Below, one piece after another: positions 57,933 to 64,000 of a stretch of 64,000 bases of DNA (the stretch's first letter is position 1; each line of letters starts with the position of its first letter). Position numbers and translations under genes: made by a program. The notes under the pieces were generated by a model. The model did not search any database, was not told the origin of the DNA, and was given only the letters and a program-made list of their open reading frames with translations. Location of the stretch: assembly GCA_027487315.1 (NCBI GenBank), contig JAIYDW010000245.1, positions 62,001 to 126,000 on the forward strand. Direction: 5' to 3'. Source of the DNA: Verrucomicrobiaceae bacterium (GTDB lineage Bacteria; Verrucomicrobiota; Verrucomicrobiia; Verrucomicrobiales; Verrucomicrobiaceae).

Positions 57933-60896
57933 TCATTTCACCTGCAGGTCCACTCGCCCAGAGCGGAGCGAGACAGACCCATCGCTTGCCGTCACCGTCC
58001 TCAAAAACCACCCCATCCCCAGCTTCCTTTCAGGCACCAACATCCCATACCAAAGCACCTTCCTCCCGCTTCCCCGCTGACTAAACTCTCCCCTGAATAG
58101 CCCAGATTGCGCCGACAAACCCGTCACACTCACCAAGTCTGGATTCTCATCAGAATCCGGCGGCTGGATCCGGTTGGCGCTCGAGATCCCCAATAAGACA
58201 TCAAAATATCCGTTATCCACTACCCCTCCACCCCACCCACCTTCAAACGATAACCGAGCATTGGGCACTACGTCTTCCAATCCCAACTGCTCCATGACAG
58301 GCCGATTGGCAACATACGCTCCCCCGGTCACCGTCAGCGTATGCAAAGGAAAACCTTCGCGGTAGTTCGTCGAACGTGAATTCTCCTGCGCATTTTTGAC
58401 CCAATTCAATTCGCCATCCACTTCAGATTGCGATGGCGTCACCAAGTCGGGCCGAATCGTCACCCACCCTTGCACCGAACCCGTGCCACTGAAAAGCAAG
58501 CCGTGCAGCGAGATCTGCCCCTCTCGCCCCAATCGCAGACTGCGCGTCAATGTTGTGCCTTCAGCCAGCCTTCCCACCCAACTCACCACCCCTCCCGTCG
58601 TGACGGTTAAGGCTGCATACCCCACTCCCTCCGGAATAAAGATTTCCGAATCAGCTGCGTTCGTCACTTCAGGGGACTGCAGCCCAATCGTGTAACCTCC
58701 CTTGAACCCATCTGCTGGAAGACTCCTCGCGTTCCAATCACTTTGCCACGCCTCCACCCCAGCCAGCTCAACCTCATTTTCACAAACATGCCCAGTCACC
58801 CTTCCCGTTTCCGCATCCAACTCCATCTGCAGAACCCAGGGTGTCACTCCCCTACCTCTTCCGATCGCGATTTCCGCTGTCAAATTTGGCCCCGGCAGAC
58901 TCTCCCAAACCCCTCGAAAACTCCTGACTTCACTCCCCATCGATACCGATCCACTCAATCCTCCGCTCGAACTCACACTGAACGAAAGCGCCCCTCCCAG
59001 CCCTCCATTCGATGCCTCACGGTCCACCAATCCGGCAAAGATCCCTTTCCCTCGCGCAACCAGATCGTCGCATACAACATCAATGTACTGAACCGGACTC
59101 CAACCCGCCAAATTGCCTGCCGCAATCCCCAATCGATAGGTCCCTGGACTCATGGGTCGCCCACTCAGTCGACCATCAATTCGATTCAACACCACCCCGC
59201 TAGGCAAACCCGCCACTCGGAACTGGGTCGGTCCATTTCGTGCAGCTAAAACCTCAGAGAGGCTACCACTCACTTTCCAAGGCCCCAAACTCCGAGTCTC
59301 CACCACGGGACGCAAACGGACCGCCACTCTCTTTGCCGGACCCAACAGCTCGCGCTCCTCACCTCCCACCGCATCCGGCATCCTCACCCGACATTGGAAA
59401 AGCCCGTCAAACAACGCCGAACTCCTCTTGATCCTCAACGTCGAGCTGCGAGCCCCCGAAATCCCTAGCGCCACATCATCACTCAACAGCTCATTCCCAA
59501 GGCACCATTGATACTGCACTCCAGGACCAACCGCCGTCTGCGTCAAAGTGATCGCCCCATCTTCATTCACTATGTCAGGACCCGCCACCCCGCCTACCAC
59601 ACCCACATTCATGTTCTTCGTTGCTGCGGTCCCACCTGCCGATTTGACCTCCACGATGTAAATCCCAGCATGACTCGTTTGAACCGAATTTATCCCATAG
59701 CTGGATGATTGAACTCCCGGCAAAACTTTACCTGCCCGCTTCCAAACATAATTCAATGTGGCACCTCCAGCCTCTGCTCCCACTTCCAATTTCACATTCG
59801 CCCCCACATTCACCAAACACGACTCGGAAACTTGCAATACCTTGGGCACCGGCACCGGCACATAATCGCAATTCACAACCGTCGTTACACCCGACTCCAC
59901 CTGCACCACCCGCGACTCCGGCGTGAAGTAACCCGGCACCGCTTTGAACGCTATGGTGTACTGCCCCTCACTCAATCCCGATGCCACCACGCCACTCGCT
60001 CGTTCAGCGCCCCCATTCAACGTCCACCGAGCCCCGGCACTCACTGCCGCCGCAGGTCCCAGCACCACCTTCACTCCGCTCGCTGCCACATACCCCAAGT
60101 CACGCAGCACCGAAACATCCAGTGGACTCAATTCCACTCGCTCGCCCGTTGTCGTGTTCGGCCTCATCACCAATCCTTTCCCTTCAAATCGCAAGCCATT
60201 CGGCCAATGCCCGTCTCCCCTGATCTCTGGCGCTTGCCCATAAACCGCCACCGTACGCTCCCCGTTGAATTTCCCTCCCAAACTAAGCCGATTGTAGGCG
60301 GCCGATCCCGGATTGAACCCCATCAAATGCCCGATCTCATGCAGTGCTAACGTGTAGAAATCCAAAAGCTGCGGAAAGGCCTCCGTCGTGCTCGGATCCG
60401 AGTCGAAATACCACCCGGCATCCGAATCAAAGGCAATCGCTCCCCCGAAACTGCAAAACCGCGTGCCTGTGTTCCGACTCGATATCTGCTCCACCCAGGC
60501 CGACGTCCCAAACATGGTGTACTCATATTCCGCATACCCCGCAAACCCTCCATACACATCAGGTCGACCTCCCACATAAATAATAACCGTGTTTTCGGGC
60601 AGAGGCTTGTTCACCAGACTTGTGTTTTGCGCTCCCAAGTCCGCCGCTGTGTCCGGCCGATTGAATTTCAAAGACCAGGTGTTGATGCCTGTTCCCAAGG
60701 GTATAGCAGGCAATGGCACTCCCTCTAACTTGGACTCCCAAGACTTCGCCGCAGCCTCCAAAACTTGCTTCCTTAATGGTTCCGCAAAAAAACCCTGAGT
60801 GTCATACGAATAGTCAAACTGGATATCCAAAGCACCGACAGCCCCAGCCAGACCAAAGGCAAAGCCAAAAAAAAGTGATGGAAATGACAGCTTCAT
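57933..60896 (-). CDS. Secreted matrixin-like zinc metalloprotease with Ig-like domains
   Basis: A 987-residue secreted protein. A signal peptide (LSFPSLFFGFAFGLAGAVGA) precedes a metalloprotease domain (about residues 20-240) with the zinc motif ALHEIGHLMGFNP (HExxHxxGxN/F, third ligand in a position as in matrixins, where the usual last His is not conserved). The rest (about 245-985) is beta-rich and contains an Ig-like domain (about 370-450, GVQSSSYGINSVQTSHAG), a putative-Ig segment (LPSGVVLNRIDGRLSGRP, about 560) and repeats of a FRGVWE/GYTIGLQ type. Typical exported protein of this phylum. The substrate is unknown. Confidence 0.8.
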   Translation of the reverse strand: MKLSFPSLFFGFAFGLAGAVGALDIQFDYSYDTQGFFAEPLRKQVLEAAAKSWESKLEGVPLPAIPLGTGINTWSLKFNRPDTAADLGAQNTSLVNKPLPENTVIIYVGGRPDVYGGFAGYAEYEYTMFGTSAWVEQISSRNTGTRFCSFGGAIAFDSDAGWYFDSDPSTTEAFPQLLDFYTLALHEIGHLMGFNPGSAAYNRLSLGGKFNGERTVAVYGQAPEIRGDGHWPNGLRFEGKGLVMRPNTTTGERVELSPLDVSVLRDLGYVAASGVKVVLGPAAAVSAGARWTLNGGAERASGVVASGLSEGQYTIAFKAVPGYFTPESRVVQVESGVTTVVNCDYVPVPVPKVLQVSESCLVNVGANVKLEVGAEAGGATLNYVWKRAGKVLPGVQSSSYGINSVQTSHAGIYIVEVKSAGGTAATKNMNVGVVGGVAGPDIVNEDGAITLTQTAVGPGVQYQWCLGNELLSDDVALGISGARSSTLRIKRSSALFDGLFQCRVRMPDAVGGEERELLGPAKRVAVRLRPVVETRSLGPWKVSGSLSEVLAARNGPTQFRVAGLPSGVVLNRIDGRLSGRPMSPGTYRLGIAAGNLAGWSPVQYIDVVCDDLVARGKGIFAGLVDREASNGGLGGALSFSVSSSGGLSGSVSMGSEVRSFRGVWESLPGPNLTAEIAIGRGRGVTPWVLQMELDAETGRVTGHVCENEVELAGVEAWQSDWNARSLPADGFKGGYTIGLQSPEVTNAADSEIFIPEGVGYAALTVTTGGVVSWVGRLAEGTTLTRSLRLGREGQISLHGLLFSGTGSVQGWVTIRPDLVTPSQSEVDGELNWVKNAQENSRSTNYREGFPLHTLTVTGGAYVANRPVMEQLGLEDVVPNARLSFEGGWGGGVVDNGYFDVLLGISSANRIQPPDSDENPDLVSVTGLSAQSGLFRGEFSQRGSGRKVLWYGMLVPERKLGMGWFLRTVTASDGSVSLRSGRVDLQVK

Positions 60897-61113
60897 CGGG
60901 TTTCGGCACAACCAACTTTAATAGTTTAACATAATCTTATAATTTTCATAGTTAATTTCCAGAAACACCCCGTTTTCCTCAGCCCTTTTACCAAATCTCC
61001 CCTCGCCCCAACCCATCCCCCCTTCATTCACACTCAAAAGAACACCAGAGTTGCGCTCCCCACCGTTCCCGTTATTCTCACCCCCTTTCCCAAACCTTTC
61101 CTGATTTTTCACA

Positions 61114-63144
61114 GTGGCCAAAAAAGCTTCCAAGTCCAAATCCAGCGGCGCATTTGACAAACCCGTCTTCGAAGACACCGCGCCCGTCGAAATCCGTCCA
61201 ATCGACGATCTCTATGGCGACTGGTTCCTCGAATACGCTTCCTACGTCATCCTCGAACGCGCCGTCCCCCACATCTATGACGGCCTCAAACCCGTCCAGC
61301 GCCGCATCCTCCATTCCATGGACGAACTCGAAGACGGCCGCTACAACAAGGTCGCCAACGTAGTCGGCAACACCATGAAATACCACCCCCATGGCGACGC
61401 CTCCATCGGCGACGCCATGGTCCAACTCGGGCAAAAGGAACTCCTCATCGATACCCAGGGCAACTGGGGCAATATCCTCACGGGCGACAACGCCGCCGCC
61501 CCCCGCTACATCGAAGCCCGCCTCTCCAAGTTCGCGCTCGACGTCGCCTTCAGCCCCAAAGTCACCCACTGGGCCGCTTCCTATGACGGACGCAACAAGG
61601 AACCCGTCACCCTGCCCATCAAATTCCCGCTCCTCCTCGCCCAAGGCGTCGAAGGCATCGCCGTCGGCCTCTCCTGCCGCATTCTCCCCCATAACTTCAT
61701 CGAACTCTGCGACGCCTGCGTCTCAGCTCTCCGCAAAGAGGACTTCAACATCCTCCCAGACTTCCCCCAGGGTGGCATCATGGACGCCTCCGACTACAAC
61801 GGAGGCCTCCGCGGCGGCCGCGTCCGCGTGCGCGCCCGCATCGAACTTGGGGATAAAAAGAACGTCCTTCGCATCGTCGAAGTCCCCTTCGGCACCACCA
61901 CCGGTTCCCTGATGGACTCCATCGTTGCCGCCAATGAAAAGGGTAAAATCAAAGTCCTCCGCGTCGAAGACAACACCGCCGCTGAAGTCGAAATCCTGGT
62001 CCACCTGCCCCCGGGCATCGACGCCGACCAAACCATCCAGGCCCTCTACGCATTTACCGACTGCGAACTCTCCCTCTCCCCGAACGCTGTCGTCATCCAC
62101 GACAACAAACCCCGCTTCATCTCCGTCAACGACCTCGTCAAAGTCTGCGCCGAACACACCCGCGAAATTCTAGGTCAGGAACTCGAGATCAAACTCAGCG
62201 AACTCGAAGAAAAATGGCACTTCTCCTCCCTCGAGAAGATCTTCATCGAAAAACGCATCTATCGCGACATCGAAGAATGCACCACCTGGGAGGCCGTCAT
62301 CGCCGCCATCTGGAAAGGCCTCAAACCTTACCTGAAACTCCTCAAACGCGAAGTCACCGACGACGACATAGCCCGCCTCACCGAGATCCGCATCAAACGC
62401 ATCTCCAAGTTCAACTCCTTCGAGGCTGACGAACACATCGCCGCCCTCGAAAAAGACATCGCCGAAGTCGAACGTCACTTGAAGCAACTCACCCGCTTCA
62501 CCATCGCCCACTTCGAGCGCCTCAAAAAAACCTACGGCCCAGGCCAGGAACGCCGCACCGAAATCACCACATTCGACCGTGTCGCCGCCTCCGAGGTCAT
62601 AATGGCCAACGAGACCCTCTACCTCAATGCCAAGGACGGCTTTGCCGGCTACGGCCTGAAACGCGAAGGCGAGCCCCTCTTCAAGTGCTCCCCCCTCGAC
62701 GACATCATCTACTTCTCCCCTGAAGGCAACGTCACCGTCTCCAAAGTCGTCCCCAAACTCTTCGTCGGCAAAAACCCTCTCCATCTCGAACTCTTCAAAA
62801 AGGACGACGAAGCCATCTATACCGTCATCTACCGCGACGGCCGTGCCGGCCGCACCTACGCCAAGCGCTTCCGCATGGGAGGCATCACGCGCGACAAAGC
62901 CTACACAATCACCCAAGGCACCCCCGGCTCACGCATCCTCTACTTCCAAAAGCACACCACCGAAGCCGAAAGCGACGCCCAAAACCTCTCTGTCATCCTC
63001 AAGCCCGCCCTCTACCTGCGCAACCTCACCCTGACCATCCCCATGGCCTCCCTCGCCATCAAAAGCCGCGGCTCCCTCGGTAACATCGTCACCAAACACG
63101 CCGTCGACCGCGTCATACGCCAAAAGAAAGAGGCCGCCGAATAG
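61114..63144 (+). CDS. parC: DNA topoisomerase IV subunit A
   Basis: A 676-residue type IIA topoisomerase A subunit. Typical motifs are YASYVILERAVPHIYDGLKPVQRRIL (about residues 41-66), YHPHGDASIGDAMVQLGQ (about 91-108) and the catalytic Tyr in AAPRYIEARLSKFA (about 131). It separates linked chromosomes and needs a B subunit, which is not in the window. At 676 residues it has only a short C-terminal part, lacking most of the gyrase pinwheel domain. That favours topoisomerase IV over gyrase. The start is a GTG at 61114. A stop lies just upstream and no clear ribosome site is seen. It is convergent with the gene at 63145. Confidence 0.88.
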   Translation: MAKKASKSKSSGAFDKPVFEDTAPVEIRPIDDLYGDWFLEYASYVILERAVPHIYDGLKPVQRRILHSMDELEDGRYNKVANVVGNTMKYHPHGDASIGDAMVQLGQKELLIDTQGNWGNILTGDNAAAPRYIEARLSKFALDVAFSPKVTHWAASYDGRNKEPVTLPIKFPLLLAQGVEGIAVGLSCRILPHNFIELCDACVSALRKEDFNILPDFPQGGIMDASDYNGGLRGGRVRVRARIELGDKKNVLRIVEVPFGTTTGSLMDSIVAANEKGKIKVLRVEDNTAAEVEILVHLPPGIDADQTIQALYAFTDCELSLSPNAVVIHDNKPRFISVNDLVKVCAEHTREILGQELEIKLSELEEKWHFSSLEKIFIEKRIYRDIEECTTWEAVIAAIWKGLKPYLKLLKREVTDDDIARLTEIRIKRISKFNSFEADEHIAALEKDIAEVERHLKQLTRFTIAHFERLKKTYGPGQERRTEITTFDRVAASEVIMANETLYLNAKDGFAGYGLKREGEPLFKCSPLDDIIYFSPEGNVTVSKVVPKLFVGKNPLHLELFKKDDEAIYTVIYRDGRAGRTYAKRFRMGGITRDKAYTITQGTPGSRILYFQKHTTEAESDAQNLSVILKPALYLRNLTLTIPMASLAIKSRGSLGNIVTKHAVDRVIRQKKEAAE

Positions 63145-64000
63145 CTAACCTAGATCAAAAATCTTCCCCGGATTCAACAACCCCGCCGGGTCCAGCGCCC
63201 GCTTGATGCTCCGCATCAACTCGTAACTCCCCTCCCCCAGTTGCCGTTTCACAAACGCTTTCTTCGCCAGCCCCACCCCGTGCTCACCCGTCACCGTCCC
63301 GCCCAACCGGATGGTCTCATTCACAATCTCCTCCAGCGCCGCCTCCACCCGGTGCATCTCCTCCGCATCCCGCTCATCCGTCAAAAACGTCGGATGCAAA
63401 TTCCCATCTCCCAGGTGCCCAAACGTCCCCACCTGCAACCGGTGCCTCACCGCCACCTCCGCGATGAAACCCACCATCCGCGCCAACTCACTTCTCGGCA
63501 CCGTCACATCCTCTAAGATCGTCGTCGGACGGATCCTCGCCAGCGCACTGAACGCATTCCGCCGCGCCGCTGCCAACTGCGCCCCTTCCGCCTCATTCGC
63601 CGCCGCCTTCACTTCCCGCGCCCCGCATTGCCTCGCAATCCGCATCATCGCCTCCGCCTCTTCCTCCACCACCACCGGATGCCCATCCGTCTCCATCAGC
63701 ACCAGCGCCTCCACATCCGTCGGCAACCCGATCTTCGCGTAATCCTCCACGCACCCCACTGTCACCTTGTCCAGAAACTCCAAAGTGCACGGTATGATCT
63801 TCGCCGCAATGATCGCCGAAATAGTCTCCGCTGCCGCCCCCATCGAATCATAAAGCGCCAGCATCGTACGCCGCGCCACCGGCTTCGGCACCAACTTCAA
63901 AATCACCTCCGTGATGATCCCCAGTGTCCCCTCACTCCCCACAAAAAGATCCTTCATCGAATACCCAGCCACATCCTTCACACACTTGTTCCCCAACCAC
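63145..64000 (-). CDS. GlcD-type FAD-linked oxidase, C-terminal part (runs off window)
   Basis: About 285 residues of a larger FAD-linked oxidase (glycolate/lactate dehydrogenase, GlcD). Visible features are the FAD-domain end KDVAGYSMKDLFVGSEGTLG (near the N-terminus of this fragment) and the C-terminal cap FGHLGDGNLHPTFLTD, then GGTVTGEHGVGLAKKAF (near 235) and a typical DPAGLLNPGKIFD ending. The gene continues beyond the window. It oxidises 2-hydroxy acids. It is convergent with the topoisomerase gene with no intergenic base between the two stop codons. Confidence 0.9.
   Translation of the reverse strand, partial: WLGNKCVKDVAGYSMKDLFVGSEGTLGIITEVILKLVPKPVARRTMLALYDSMGAAAETISAIIAAKIIPCTLEFLDKVTVGCVEDYAKIGLPTDVEALVLMETDGHPVVVEEEAEAMMRIARQCGAREVKAAANEAEGAQLAAARRNAFSALARIRPTTILEDVTVPRSELARMVGFIAEVAVRHRLQVGTFGHLGDGNLHPTFLTDERDAEEMHRVEAALEEIVNETIRLGGTVTGEHGVGLAKKAFVKRQLGEGSYELMRSIKRALDPAGLLNPGKIFDLG

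Noticed and set aside
1..64000. tRNA, rRNA and CRISPR arrays
   Set aside because: No conserved rRNA segments, cloverleaf motifs or regularly spaced short repeats were noticed. A computational scan was not possible.

Overview
The window reads as a chromosomal segment of a high-GC member of the Verrucomicrobiota (inference). The evidence is the DUF1501 and DUF1549/DUF1553 cytochrome-type pair, planctomycete-type cytochrome c and SHD1 domains, large secreted Ig-like proteins and many eukaryotic-type Ser/Thr kinases. No rRNA, tRNA, CRISPR array, transposase or integrase was recognised.

Layout. (1) 1-4.2 kb, minus strand: a plasmid-like maintenance cassette in which a ribbon-helix-helix protein, a replication-initiator-like protein, ParA, ParB and a toxin-antitoxin pair follow one another, with an 18-bp palindrome present once inside rep and once upstream of the cassette. 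(2) 4.25-33 kb, minus strand: a phospho-signalling island. It has four Ser/Thr kinases, two PP2C phosphatases, five FHA-bearing proteins, an ECF-like sigma factor, a TolQ/MotA-like channel protein, a VWA protein whose membrane helix looks like TolR/MotB, a membrane HtrA-like protease with an FHA tail, a Ppx/GppA-like exported protein, and several lipoproteins. The ten genes from 27.27 to 15.72 kb form one apparent operon. Five copies of a bipartite element (CTGTCAG, 16 bp, GCAG on the minus strand) lie 56-92 bp upstream of five start codons here and look like one promoter class, possibly that of the local sigma factor. A repeat of about 220 bp occurs near both ends of this island (4.25-4.48 and 29.85-30.07 kb).

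(3) 33.07-47.94 kb: a plus-strand conflict-type module bracketed by two directly repeated copies of an HTH regulator gene, one truncated. Its genes encode an SGNH hydrolase, a trypsin-EEP nuclease fusion, a P-loop ATPase and a trypsin that share a homotypic N-terminal head, a trypsin-like-STAND NTPase, an effector-associated-domain protein, a STAND C-terminal arm fused to a membrane helix, coiled coil and dead trypsin, and a class 3 lipase. Two of the four trypsin-like domains look catalytically intact and two look inactivated. This is the best candidate for a poorly described system. The inferred logic is that a sensor NTPase and adaptor heads activate a protease, which in turn releases nuclease and lipase effectors. 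(4) 48-64 kb: ordinary chromosomal genes, namely a radical SAM protein, secreted cytochrome-like proteins, an MBL nuclease-ATP-dependent ligase fusion, the DUF1501/DUF1549 pair, a secreted zinc metalloprotease, topoisomerase IV subunit A and part of a GlcD-type oxidase.

In island 2 the kinases and phosphatases set the phosphorylation state of partners read by FHA domains. The sensor domains (FGE-like, ASH-like, SdrD B-like) lie C-terminal to membrane helices and probably face the periplasm. The channel-VWA pair could add proton-motive-force-driven mechanics. All functional statements rest on motifs read by eye. No database search was run.
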